From the NCBI GenBank assembly GCA_026647215.1, contig JAPKHC010000066.1, positions 1-15,968 of the forward strand: a DNA stretch of 15,968 nt, written 5' to 3'. Origin of the DNA: F1-120-MAGs118 sp013360535 (GTDB taxonomy: Bacteria; Planctomycetota; UBA1135; GCA-002686595). Shown one piece after another: positions 1-6,391 of the stretch. Position 1 is the first letter of the stretch, and every line of letters starts with the position of its first letter. The notes below the pieces were generated by a model. That model ran no database searches and had not been told where the DNA came from. It saw only the letters and a program-made list of their open reading frames with translations. Position numbers and translations under genes: made by a program.

Positions 1-1
1 G

Positions 2-550
2 GGCCTCGTGATCGGCGCAGCGTGGATCGCCGTCGACGCCGGATTCGAGCTTGCGGGCTGCGCCCACAACGGATTCGGGTTCGTGACTTTCCTGTTCGGC
101 CTGATCCTCATTCCCGCGGTGCTGATCGACCTGCTCGTGTCCTGCGTGCGCGGAGTTCGCCATCGGGCACGGGTGTGCCTCATCGGCTTTCCCCTCGTCG
201 CGGTCATCTACTTCGGTCAGTACGCGACTTTCGCCGCGCGTGAATTCGTCCTCGCCCGCACGCTCGAAAGCGCCAACCAGATCGCCGCTGCCATCGAGAC
301 CTTCGAGCGCGAGCACCACCGCCTGCCCAAGTCTCTCGACGAGCTCGTGCCGAACACCCTGCCCACGCTTCCCCCGACCGGCTTGCGTTGGGCGCCGGAG
401 TTCGACTACGAAGCGCCCCAACTCTCTCCCGACGACCCCGGCTACTGGGGACTCTCCGTCGACTACCCCGTCGGCCCCTTCCGCATCGACAGGTACCACT
501 ACGAGCCCGCCCGCGACGGCGTCCCCGCGAGGCTGATGCCGGGCTCCTGA
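2..550 (+). CDS. Array paralogue 1: small multi-span membrane protein, 5'-truncated by the window edge
   Basis: The reading frame is open to the left edge, and the visible part is about 182 residues. The other array members have about 200-227 residues and 15-30 residues before the first membrane segment, so roughly 25-40 N-terminal codons lie outside the window. The GTG at 8 is probably internal. Visible are hydrophobic stretches corresponding to the family's three membrane segments, then a helix (ESANQIAAAIETFEREHHR) and the motif PKSLDELVPNTLPTLPPTG, then an aromatic-rich tail with WGLSVDYPVG and DRYHYEP. This member lacks the FDP..DPVTR.GDW ending seen in paralogues 2 and 4 and ends RLMPGS. 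The function is unknown. The helix plus 'P.sLdeLvP..lP.iPpTG' arrangement resembles the periplasmic part of type II secretion pseudopilins, but that is an inference from pattern only. Confidence 0.8.
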   Translation, partial: GLVIGAAWIAVDAGFELAGCAHNGFGFVTFLFGLILIPAVLIDLLVSCVRGVRHRARVCLIGFPLVAVIYFGQYATFAAREFVLARTLESANQIAAAIETFEREHHRLPKSLDELVPNTLPTLPPTGLRWAPEFDYEAPQLSPDDPGYWGLSVDYPVGPFRIDRYHYEPARDGVPARLMPGS

Positions 551-591
551 GCTCCGCTCGCTCGCGCCGTCGCCTCACATCGATTTCGAGG

Positions 592-597
592 TACATT
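592..597 (+). promoter_or_regulatory. Candidate -10 box TACATT for paralogue 2
   Basis: TACATT fits the TANNNT form of a bacterial -10 element and ends 6 nt before the GTG at 604, so transcription would begin at or next to the start codon (leaderless). No convincing -35 or Shine-Dalgarno sequence is visible. The same 6-nt spacing occurs in front of two other members of the array. Confidence 0.45.
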
Positions 598-603
598 CGA
601 AGC

Positions 604-1266
604 GTGAGCGAGCGCCAGCCACTTTGCGACGCGGTTCGAGCCCGGTCGATCCGCAACCGGCACTTCAATCGCGGGTTCCTCGGCGGAATCGGCGCTGGCC
701 TCGGCACCGGAGCCCTGATCTGCGCGCTCGAACTGCTCGGCTACGGTCGTGGCGCCTTTGAGCCCCTCGTCTTGTTGCTGCTCGCGGGCTCCGGCCTCTC
801 GCTCGTCTGCGCCCTGATCGCCGCACTCTCGCCCGCGTTCCGCTCCAGCTCGATCACGTTCGTGCTCGTGAGCCTGCTCGCCCTTCCTTCGTTCCTGCTC
901 ACGCTGCCCGCACAGGAGTTTTCTCGCGAGCTCGCCTTCGAACGCGTCGCCAAGCGTGCCGAGCCGCTCGTCGCCGCAATCCATGCCTACGAGAAACGCT
1001 ACAGCCTCGTCCCGCCGGACCTGCTCGCGCTCGTCCCCGAATTTCTCGACGAAATCCCCGGGACCGGCCTGCCGCACTACCCCTCGTTCCAGTACCGAGC
1101 CGGCCGCCCGACGCTCGAAAGCCCCAACTGCTGGAGCCTCGAAGTCGCCTGCTCGCGCGGCCACGTCAACTGGGACCGCTTCGTCTACAGCCCGACCAAC
1201 GTCGGCTTCGATCCCTCCTCCGACCCCGTCACCCGCCTCGGCGACTGGGTCTACTTTCACGAGTGA
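604..1266 (+). CDS. Array paralogue 2: three-span membrane protein with pseudopilin-like C-terminal domain
   Basis: The product has 220 residues. The frame is open further upstream, but GTG 604 is chosen because it gives the family length and sits 6 nt behind a TACATT box. The N-terminus is short and Arg-rich, followed by likely membrane segments at about residues 24-46, 52-75 and 83-101. That topology would place the C-terminal domain outside the cytoplasm. The domain begins with a helix (RAEPLVAAIHAYEKRY, 118-133), then PPDLLALVPEFLDEIPGTG (137-155), an aromatic segment (HYPSFQY), W177, NWDRFVY (189-195), FDP (202-204), and the ending DPVTRLGDWVYFHE. Paralogue 4 shares this ending almost exactly. 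The gene lies 53 bp behind paralogue 1 and 47 bp before paralogue 3. The function is unknown. The array shows repeated duplication followed by divergence, mostly in the membrane part. Confidence 0.85.
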   Translation: MSERQPLCDAVRARSIRNRHFNRGFLGGIGAGLGTGALICALELLGYGRGAFEPLVLLLLAGSGLSLVCALIAALSPAFRSSSITFVLVSLLALPSFLLTLPAQEFSRELAFERVAKRAEPLVAAIHAYEKRYSLVPPDLLALVPEFLDEIPGTGLPHYPSFQYRAGRPTLESPNCWSLEVACSRGHVNWDRFVYSPTNVGFDPSSDPVTRLGDWVYFHE

Positions 1267-1301
1267 CGGCGGACGGTGCGACTCGCACTCGCAACTTGCG
1301 C

Positions 1302-1307
1302 TAGGCT
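1302..1307 (+). promoter_or_regulatory. Candidate -10 box TAGGCT for paralogue 3
   Basis: TAGGCT ends 6 nt before the GTG at 1314. The same hexamer at the same spacing precedes paralogue 6 (4216-4221). No Shine-Dalgarno sequence is seen between box and start, in line with a leaderless transcript. Confidence 0.5.
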
Positions 1308-1313
1308 GATTTC

Positions 1314-1997
1314 GTGAGCACGCTCGAGTTCCTTCCCGTGCCACGGCGACCGCTCGATCGCCGTGCGCGCGCCAAACCGCTGCCACCGCCCGCGCGGGCG
1401 ATCTTCGCAGGTGCGGCGGTGGCCCTCGGCGTGGTCGGGTTGGTCTGCGTGCTCGAGTTGCTGGGATTCGGCGGCGGGCCCATCGATCTCTTGCTCCTCC
1501 TCGGCTTCCTGTCGCCGGCCGTCGTCGTCCCAGGCTGCCTGTTCGCACTCTGCTTCTCCTCGTCGCGCAGAGCCGGCCTGCTGACCTTGCTCGGATTCGC
1601 GAGCACGATCCTGTGCTTCCCGTTCCTCTATCCCATCCGTTTCGCCTTCCGCTCGATCGCCTTCGATCTGCTCGCGCGCCGTTCCCGTCCGATCGTCGCG
1701 GCCATTCGCGACTTCGAGCAACGCCACTCGACGTCGCCGCCCAACCTCAGCGCCCTCGTGCCCGAGTTCCTCCCCGAGGTGCCCGGTACCGGGATGTGGA
1801 GCTACCCCGACTACGTCTACTGGTCGGGCCGCGACCCCGGGAAGGACGAGAGCGAGCCGTACTGGGTGCTCAAGGTGGAATGTCCCGTGGGGATCCTCAG
1901 CTGGGACGAGTACATGTACGTCTCGAAGTGGAGTCACAGCGGCGCGGGCTTTGATCCGGAGCGATCCCATTTCGACTGGTACTACTCCAGCCCCTGA
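1314..1997 (+). CDS. Array paralogue 3: three-span membrane protein with pseudopilin-like C-terminal domain
   Basis: The product has 227 residues, starting at GTG 1314 just behind a TAGGCT box. A Pro/Arg-rich cytoplasmic tail (about 28 residues) precedes likely membrane segments at about 29-52, 57-81 and 88-107. The family helix (SRPIVAAIRDFEQRH, 124-138) is followed by SPPNLSALVPEFLPEVPGTG (141-160), YPDYVYW, YWVLKVECPVG, SWDEYMYV and a C-terminal FDPERSHFDWYY. The DPVTR.GDW ending of paralogues 2 and 4 is replaced, but an aromatic ending is kept. The conserved blocks are therefore LVPEFLPE(I/V)P(G/A)TG and the W-D-x-(F/Y)-x-Y strand. The paralogous relation is clear from order and spacing of motifs. 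The biological role is not recognisable. Confidence 0.85.
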   Translation: MSTLEFLPVPRRPLDRRARAKPLPPPARAIFAGAAVALGVVGLVCVLELLGFGGGPIDLLLLLGFLSPAVVVPGCLFALCFSSSRRAGLLTLLGFASTILCFPFLYPIRFAFRSIAFDLLARRSRPIVAAIRDFEQRHSTSPPNLSALVPEFLPEVPGTGMWSYPDYVYWSGRDPGKDESEPYWVLKVECPVGILSWDEYMYVSKWSHSGAGFDPERSHFDWYYSSP

Positions 1998-2092
1998 CTG
2001 TTCGTGTCACGCTGACCCGCGCTCAAGCAAGACACCACGAAACGGAGAATTCGAGTGAACGACAAGCGTCGAACCGCAGGGATCGCTCCCGC

Positions 2093-2755
2093 ATGGATGC
2101 CCTGACGACTCCGCCCACGCCGGCGCACCCGCGACGCCCGCTCTGGGCGGTGCTCGTCCTCGCCTGTATGGCTGGAGGCGTGCTGGGCCTCGGCTTCATC
2201 CGGTACCTGTGTCGGCTCGAGGAGCAAGGGAACGGTGGCTCCTCGGTCTTCCTGCTCGAGATGGGCATGAGCTTGCTTTGGCTCTGTGTCGTCGTCGTCG
2301 GGTTGCTGAGCCTGCTGCTGCGGAAGCTCCGGAGGATGGGACTGGCGGTGCTCATCGCCTGCGCCGTCATCTACGCAACCCACGATGGGACGCGCCACTG
2401 GATCCGGGAGACCCGCCTGCGGGCTTTCGAACGTCTCGCCGTCCGCTCGCAGGGCCTCGTCGATGCAATCCGAGCCTACGAGCAGCGCCACTCCGCTGCC
2501 CCGCCCGATCTCACGGCGCTCGTGCCCGAGTTCCTGTCCGAGGTCCCTGGGACCGGGATGCCAAGCTGCCCGAACTACGAATACGAGGTCGTGACCGACG
2601 ATCACGCCCCCGAGCGTCGCTGGGACCTGAAGGTCGCGTGCCCCACCGGCCTGATCAACTGGGACGAGTTCATCTACTGTCCCGAGGACTCGCGCTTCGA
2701 TCCTGATGTCGATCCCGTGACCCGCGTGGGCGACTGGTTCTACTACCACGAGTGA
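2093..2755 (+). CDS. Array paralogue 4: three-span membrane protein with pseudopilin-like C-terminal domain
   Basis: The product has 220 residues from ATG 2093, the first good start in the frame and one that gives the family length. A Pro-rich tail of about 17 residues precedes hydrophobic stretches at about 18-38, 49-73 and 79-95. Then follow the helix SQGLVDAIRAYEQRH, the block PPDLTALVPEFLSEVPGTG, NYEYE, WDLKVACPTG, NWDEFIYCP and FDPDVDPVTRVGDWFYYHE. The C-terminal third is closest to paralogue 2, and both genes end in a GDW-aromatic-HE signature, so these two are probably the most recent or most constrained pair. No TANNNT box at the 6-nt spacing is seen here, unlike at paralogues 2, 3 and 6. 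The function is unknown. Confidence 0.85.
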   Translation: MDALTTPPTPAHPRRPLWAVLVLACMAGGVLGLGFIRYLCRLEEQGNGGSSVFLLEMGMSLLWLCVVVVGLLSLLLRKLRRMGLAVLIACAVIYATHDGTRHWIRETRLRAFERLAVRSQGLVDAIRAYEQRHSAAPPDLTALVPEFLSEVPGTGMPSCPNYEYEVVTDDHAPERRWDLKVACPTGLINWDEFIYCPEDSRFDPDVDPVTRVGDWFYYHE

Positions 2756-2792
2756 CCCACGGCCTCCCTCGATCCACGTGCTCCACTCTCCG

Positions 2793-3401
2793 ATGTCCCT
2801 GCCTGCGATAGCACCTCGAGTTCCCCACGAGCGGTCCGCGCCCCTCGGCGTCTACCTCGGGCTCGGCTCGACGGCGCTCTGCTTCGTGCTGGAGCTCCTC
2901 GGAATGTCCGGGGCTCGGGCGTTAGCGTTCGTCCTTGTGCCGGCGATCGTCGTCACGCTCGGCGTGTGCGTCCTGATCTCGCTGGACTTCCCGCGACTCC
3001 GCGCAACCACCACTCGCGTGTTTCGCGCGCTCGGCTACGCCATCGCGGTCTTCGTCGCCACCTTTCCGCTGACGTACCTCGCCCATCGAATTTCGGTCCA
3101 TCGCGCCCGCGAACGAGCTGAGCCGCTCATCGCCGCCCTCCACGCCTACGAAGAGCGCCACGCCCAGCCGCCCGCGTCGCTCGAGGCGCTCGTGCCCGAG
3201 TTCCTGCCGGAGATCCCGACGACCGGTCGCGCCTCTGCTTCAACCTACGGCTACCATCGATTCGAGGCCCAAGGCACCCGACATGAGTTCTGGCACGCCT
3301 ACTTCGACGCCACGTGGTTGTTGTTCGGCCCCACGTTCGTCTACACGTCAAATGAGCCGGGCTCGGCCATTCGCGGCCAGTGGCGCGAAGACCCGTGGTG
3401 A
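2793..3401 (+). CDS. Array paralogue 5: shortest member of the membrane-protein array
   Basis: The product has 202 residues from ATG 2793. A GTG at 2778 in the same frame would add five residues; neither start has a visible Shine-Dalgarno sequence, so the choice is uncertain. Hydrophobic segments lie at about residues 18-36, 43-65 and 78-98. The family helix (RAEPLIAALHAYEERHAQ) and the block PPASLEALVPEFLPEIPTTG are intact. The downstream part is reduced and diverged: instead of the WDxFxY and FDP..DPVTR.GDW motifs there is FDATWLLFGPTFVYT and an ending RGQWREDPW. It therefore keeps the membrane part and the LVPEFLPEIP core but has altered the C-terminal aromatic strand. A palindromic repeat and the GrpB gene follow it. 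The function is unknown. Confidence 0.8.
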   Translation: MSLPAIAPRVPHERSAPLGVYLGLGSTALCFVLELLGMSGARALAFVLVPAIVVTLGVCVLISLDFPRLRATTTRVFRALGYAIAVFVATFPLTYLAHRISVHRARERAEPLIAALHAYEERHAQPPASLEALVPEFLPEIPTTGRASASTYGYHRFEAQGTRHEFWHAYFDATWLLFGPTFVYTSNEPGSAIRGQWREDPW

Positions 3402-3410
3402 GCGCCCCGC

Positions 3411-3464
3411 CGTTCATGTCGCAGGAAAAGCGACGAATGCGTAGCTTTTCCTGCAACATGAACG
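3411..3464. repeat. 54-bp near-perfect palindrome, orphan copy of the AbiE operator-like element
   Basis: Two 25-base arms (3411-3435 and 3440-3464) match at 23 of 25 positions around a 4-base loop. Bases 3441-3465 are identical to 6422-6446, and the element has the same length, arm size, loop size and orientation as the palindrome in front of abiEi at 6392-6445. No AbiE gene adjoins this copy; it lies between paralogue 5 and the GrpB gene. It could be a stranded operator from a lost or moved AbiE unit, a REP-like dispersed palindrome, or a remote binding site for the AbiEi protein. Confidence 0.75.
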
Positions 3465-3583
3465 CAAACCGAGCCGCGCCGCTGTCGCACGAATTCGGCG
3501 CGTAGAGCCGCGGCGCGCACGGTTTCGGTCGGCACGGCGACATGCGCGGAGCGCGGCGCGCGCGCTCGTTGCGCGTCCGACGC

Positions 3584-3589
3584 TACTCT
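3584..3589 (+). promoter_or_regulatory. Candidate -10 box TACTCT for the GrpB gene
   Basis: TACTCT (in context GCTACTCT) ends 7 nt before ATG 3597. It resembles the boxes of the neighbouring plus-strand genes in sequence and spacing, and again no Shine-Dalgarno sequence is seen. Confidence 0.4.
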
Positions 3590-3596
3590 CCCGCGC

Positions 3597-4139
3597 ATGG
3601 ACCCGATCGTCGTCGAGTCGTACGACCCGCACTGGCCCGAGCTTTTCCGCTCGCTCGCGCTGACCCTGCGCGCCGCACTCGGCCCCGTGGCGCTGCGCAT
3701 CGATCACATCGGCTCCACGGCCGTGCCGGGCCTCGCCGCCAAGCCCGTGGTCGACCTCCAAGTCTCCGTCGCTGCCTTGGAACCCACCGCGCCCTTCCGC
3801 CTGCCGCTCGAACGCCTCGGCTGGCACTTCCGCGCCGACAACGACGACCTCACCAAGCGCTACTTCCGCGAGCCGACCGGCTCCCGCCGCACGCACCTCC
3901 ACGTCCGCCGCGCCGGCTCCTTCTCCGAACAGTCCGCGCTGCTCCTGCGCGACTTCCTGCGCGCCACGCCCTCCCGCGCCTCCGCCTACGCCTCGCTCAA
4001 GCTCTCGCTCGCTGCGCAGCACACGCGCGACCGCGCGGCCTACACCGACGCCAAGTCCCCCTTCCTCTGGGAGACGCTCCAACTCGCCGACCGCTGGGCC
4101 CAATCGACCGGCTGGCTGCCGGGTGCGTCGGATGCGTGA
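3597..4139 (+). CDS. GrpB/UPF0157 family protein (nucleotidyltransferase-fold)
   Basis: The product has 180 residues, the normal size for the GrpB (UPF0157) family, which belongs to the nucleotidyltransferase superfamily. The diagnostic block HIGSTAVPGLAAKPVVD (37-53) supplies the GS and acidic positions of that fold. Other family blocks are the N-terminal YDPHWPELF, KRYFRE (87-92), THLHV (99-103) and YTDAKSPFLWE (149-159). The substrate of this cytoplasmic family is not established, although coenzyme A biosynthesis activity and small-molecule nucleotidyl transfer have been suggested for some fusions. The start is ATG 3597, 7 nt behind a TACTCT box. The gene interrupts the membrane-protein array. 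Its last 14 codons recur, diverged, at 4955-4997 beyond paralogue 6. The identification is firm and the exact role unknown. Confidence 0.92.
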   Translation: MDPIVVESYDPHWPELFRSLALTLRAALGPVALRIDHIGSTAVPGLAAKPVVDLQVSVAALEPTAPFRLPLERLGWHFRADNDDLTKRYFREPTGSRRTHLHVRRAGSFSEQSALLLRDFLRATPSRASAYASLKLSLAAQHTRDRAAYTDAKSPFLWETLQLADRWAQSTGWLPGASDA

Positions 4140-4140
4140 G
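4098..4140 (+). repeat. 43-bp direct repeat, copy 1 (3' end of the GrpB gene)
   Basis: Bases 4098-4116 and 4127-4140 are identical to 4955-4973 and 4984-4997. The 10 bases between them match at 4 of 10, giving 37 of 43 overall with no gaps. This copy encodes the last GrpB residues AQSTGWLPGASDA and the stop codon. Confidence 0.85.
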
Positions 4141-4215
4141 CGCGGCGGAGCTCGACCTCGAGTGACGAAGCGAGCATTCGGGACAACGAACCTCCACGGA
4201 CGGCGGGTGCTCGTC

Positions 4216-4221
4216 TAGGCT
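4216..4221 (+). promoter_or_regulatory. Candidate -10 box TAGGCT for paralogue 6
   Basis: TAGGCT ends 6 nt before ATG 4228, the same hexamer and the same spacing as in front of paralogue 3. This supports start choice for both genes and suggests a duplicated, leaderless promoter-start arrangement. Confidence 0.5.
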
Positions 4222-4227
4222 TCGAGC

Positions 4228-4905
4228 ATGGACGCCGACGCTGCCGCTCGGATCGACGAGCTCTACTACGCCTCGAGGCGGCGGAGACGGAGCTTGCGCA
4301 TCGTCGGGCTCGGCGTGCGGCTGGGCGCCGTCGCGGGCGGCGCGATCGCCGCCGCGGCGGTAGCCGTCGAGTTCTTCGGTCGCGGCCGCGATCTGGGATT
4401 CGTGTTCCTGCTGGTTCCCTTGCTCTCGCTCGTCGTTCTCGGCGCACTGGCCTTGTTCCTCTCGCCGCTGGAGTCGTTGCGCAACCGCGCCCTGACCACA
4501 CTGGTCGTCTGCGTCGTTGCCACTCCGTTCCTGTTGGCCGGGTTCCCGCTCGTCTCGAGGGCGAGCGACTTCGCGCTCGAACGCCTGATTCGACGCTCCG
4601 AACCTCTCGTCGCCGCCCTCCGCGCCATCGAAGCGCGCCACGGCCAGCCGCCGCCGAACCTGGACGCGCTCGTGCCCGAATTCCTTCCCTCGCTCCCAGC
4701 CACCGGCGTCCCGGGCGCGCCGACCTTCTCCTACAAGCTCTATCTCGAATCGGAAACCTCGCCCACGCCCTGGCGTCTGGGCATCGCGCTCGGCGGCGTG
4801 TTCGACTTCGACGAGCTCGTGCTCACTTCCGACGGCCAGCCGCGCCTGTTCGACGCCTTCTCCAACACCCGCATCGGCGAGTGGATGCTGATCAACCGCT
4901 CCTGA
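4228..4905 (+). CDS. Array paralogue 6: three-span membrane protein, separated from the array by the GrpB gene
   Basis: The product has 225 residues from ATG 4228. An Arg-rich N-terminal tail (YYASRRRRRSLR) precedes hydrophobic segments at about 25-49, 56-79 and 88-108, consistent with a cytoplasmic N-terminus and exterior C-terminal domain. The family helix (RSEPLVAALRAIEARHGQ) and PPPNLDALVPEFLPSLPATG follow, then PTFSYKLY, WRLGIAL, FDFDELVL and an ending NTRIGEWMLINRS that corresponds to the DPVTR.GDW ending of paralogues 2 and 4. It is flanked by two copies of the last 14 GrpB codons (4098-4140 and 4955-4997), so this gene probably arrived, or was duplicated, together with part of a GrpB gene. 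It converges on abiEii. The function is unknown. Confidence 0.85.
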   Translation: MDADAAARIDELYYASRRRRRSLRIVGLGVRLGAVAGGAIAAAAVAVEFFGRGRDLGFVFLLVPLLSLVVLGALALFLSPLESLRNRALTTLVVCVVATPFLLAGFPLVSRASDFALERLIRRSEPLVAALRAIEARHGQPPPNLDALVPEFLPSLPATGVPGAPTFSYKLYLESETSPTPWRLGIALGGVFDFDELVLTSDGQPRLFDAFSNTRIGEWMLINRS

Positions 4906-4954
4906 GGCGACCGGCATCGTCGCGGAAAGCGAACCTGCGACCGCCCAGTGCTGC

Positions 4955-4997
4955 GCCCAATCGACCGGCTGGCAACCGAGCCTGTCGGATGCGTGAG
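4955..4997 (+). pseudogene. 43-bp direct repeat, copy 2: relic of a GrpB 3' end
   Basis: This copy matches 4098-4140 at 37 of 43 positions without gaps. Read in the GrpB frame it gives AQSTGWQPSLSDA and a stop, so the differences fall in three codons and the frame and stop are kept. Upstream the match to GrpB stops (the frame reads ATAQCC in place of LADRW). It is best read as the surviving tail of a second GrpB gene, or of a duplication whose breakpoint lay within GrpB. It does not encode a protein on its own. Confidence 0.65.
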
Positions 4998-5003
4998 ATT
5001 GCT

Positions 5004-5038
5004 GGAGAGCGGAGCGCCGACAGCGCGCCATTCTCTCC
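5004..5038. terminator. Weak imperfect hairpin between convergent genes
   Basis: GGAGAG at 5004-5009 pairs with CTCTCC at 5033-5038, with a second possible GCGC/GCGC pairing inside. It lies just beyond the stop of abiEii and between two convergent genes, where a bidirectional terminator would be expected. There is no T-run, so the call is tentative. Confidence 0.25.
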
Positions 5039-5046
5039 GTGCAGGA

Positions 5047-5802
5047 TCAACTCGTCGCGCGCCCCAGGACCTCCACCAGTTTCGTCACGCCCGCGCGCAG
5101 GCGCGGGATCAGGCCTTCGAGTTCGGTGGCGGGCAGGACGGGCGCGAGCTCGTTGCGGAGGCTGGATTCGTCGAGGTTTCTCGCGGTGTCCTCGAGCGCG
5201 GTGACAAGCTCGGGCAACGACATGGACTTGCGCTTCTTGAGCGCGGGAAGGCGCGACTCGATGCGCGCGAGCCGGGCTCGCAGCGCCGCGAGGTCCGGGC
5301 GCACGTCGAGGCGCGCGACGAGGAAGTAGATGTCGTAGAGGTCGCGCAAGATGCGGCGCTCGTTCCAGGCGGCGATCTTGTGGGCGAGCGCGCGGTCGAG
5401 GCGCATCACGCGCACGAGGCGCGACGGCTGACCCTGCGCGAGCGCGAAGCCGGAGGTCGGCATGGCGAACGACGGGCACTCGAGGTCGACGTTGGCCTCG
5501 ATCTGGATCGCGGCGGCGTCGACGCGCAGCTCGGCTCGGATCATCTTCGAGTCCGGTACGACCGTGACCTGCGCTCCTTCGATCTCGCTGAGCACCTCGC
5601 GCAGGCGCTCCACGATGTCCTTCTTCGATTCGAACGGCACGAACACGTAGTCGATGTCGTTCGTCGCGCGCGGGCAGTCGTGCAGCGCGAGCGCGATGCC
5701 GCCCTTCAGCACCGCGTGCTCCTCGAAGGCCTCGGCAAAACGATGCAGGACCCAGAGGAAGAGGCCTCGCTCGGTGGCCGGTCGTTGGAGGATGGGCTTC
5801 AT
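5047..5802 (-). CDS. abiEii: AbiEii/AbiGii-type nucleotidyltransferase toxin
   Basis: The product has 251 residues. It carries the DNA polymerase beta-type motif of AbiEii toxins: GG at 34-35, then the run PRATNDID with D49 and D51 as the metal-binding pair, and a likely third carboxylate in QIEANV (E102). The later block HKIAAWNERRILRDLYDIYFL (141-161) matches the conserved K...R...RD.YD motif of the family. AbiEii proteins of type IV toxin-antitoxin and phage-abortive systems act in the cytoplasm; characterised members transfer nucleotides (GTP binding in AbiEii, pyrimidines onto tRNA in MenT relatives). The ATG overlaps the abiEi stop codon by 4 bp (ATGA), so the two are translationally coupled with the antitoxin first. 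All expected catalytic residues are present, so the toxin looks intact. Which substrate it modifies cannot be read from sequence. Confidence 0.88.
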   Translation of the reverse strand: MKPILQRPATERGLFLWVLHRFAEAFEEHAVLKGGIALALHDCPRATNDIDYVFVPFESKKDIVERLREVLSEIEGAQVTVVPDSKMIRAELRVDAAAIQIEANVDLECPSFAMPTSGFALAQGQPSRLVRVMRLDRALAHKIAAWNERRILRDLYDIYFLVARLDVRPDLAALRARLARIESRLPALKKRKSMSLPELVTALEDTARNLDESSLRNELAPVLPATELEGLIPRLRAGVTKLVEVLGRATS

Positions 5803-6389
5803 GCGAGGCCGAGCACGCCGCGTGCGAAGGCGACGAAACGCGGATTGCGGTAGCGCTCGAGGTACGCCTCGAGCCGCGCCCGGTCGAGCCGCGCCGGGTC
5901 GATGTCGGAAAACACGTCGAACGGATAGCGCCGCCCGCGCAGGTGGAAGTACAGCGTGTCGAGCGTCGCCTTCTCCGCGTCAGCCCAGCGCACGCCGTCG
6001 ACGACGACGTGGCCGAAATCCAGATGCGGCGCGACCTGCACGTGCACGATCTCGAACCCGAGTCCGCTGTACTCGTGCGCGCGCCCCGCTTTCGCCGCCA
6101 TGAGCTGCCGCTCCGGTCGCGTCCCGATCACCAGATGCCGCGCGAGCGCGTTCCCGAAGCTCACGTACGAACCCGGCGCGAGGCGCTGGCTCAGCGTCGC
6201 CAGCTCGAACTCCCCGCTCACATACATGCCGCGCGAGAAGCGCCGCAGCACGCCGGCCTCCTCCAACGCCGCCACCCTGCGCGTGAACGCCGCCGGATGC
6301 CGCTCCGCCAGCAGCACCTGCAGGTCCGCCTTGCTGAACACCCCTCGCTGGGCCCCCGTCACGCCCCGCACCAGCTCCGCGTCCGCCAT
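5799..6389 (-). CDS. abiEi: AbiEi family antitoxin / winged-helix autoregulator
   Basis: With the ATG at 6389 the product has 196 residues. The frame stays open to 6590, and starts at 6398 (MNG) and 6440 (MLQEKL) are possible, but both lie inside the palindrome, so the start just outside it is preferred. Residues about 13-60 form the winged helix-turn-helix (VFSKADLQVLL, RRVAALEEAGVLRRFSRGMYV), followed by the AbiEi core with YVSFGNALARHLVIG and the late block ADAEKATLDTLYFHLRGR, equivalent to the conserved PEKALLD motif. AbiEi antitoxins neutralise AbiEii and repress their own operon through inverted repeats. Here a 54-bp palindrome sits directly upstream, and the downstream toxin overlaps by 4 bp. 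The family call is firm and the start is not. Confidence 0.85.
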   Translation of the reverse strand: MADAELVRGVTGAQRGVFSKADLQVLLAERHPAAFTRRVAALEEAGVLRRFSRGMYVSGEFELATLSQRLAPGSYVSFGNALARHLVIGTRPERQLMAAKAGRAHEYSGLGFEIVHVQVAPHLDFGHVVVDGVRWADAEKATLDTLYFHLRGRRYPFDVFSDIDPARLDRARLEAYLERYRNPRFVAFARGVLGLA

Positions 6390-6391
6390 GC

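Noticed and set aside
499..1548. Minus-strand frame of 349 codons opposite array paralogues 2 and 3
   Set aside because: Low-complexity Arg/Glu/Ala translation with no motif; the plus-strand paralogues explain the coding signal.
4098..4997. Treating the 43-bp direct repeat as attL/attR of an integrated element
   Set aside because: The bracketed 0.86 kb contains only an array paralogue and no integrase, and the second copy keeps the GrpB reading frame, so a duplication relic is simpler.
4948..5853. Plus-strand frame of 301 codons opposite abiEii
   Set aside because: Antisense shadow. The minus-strand frame has the full nucleotidyltransferase motifs and the coupled abiEi gene.
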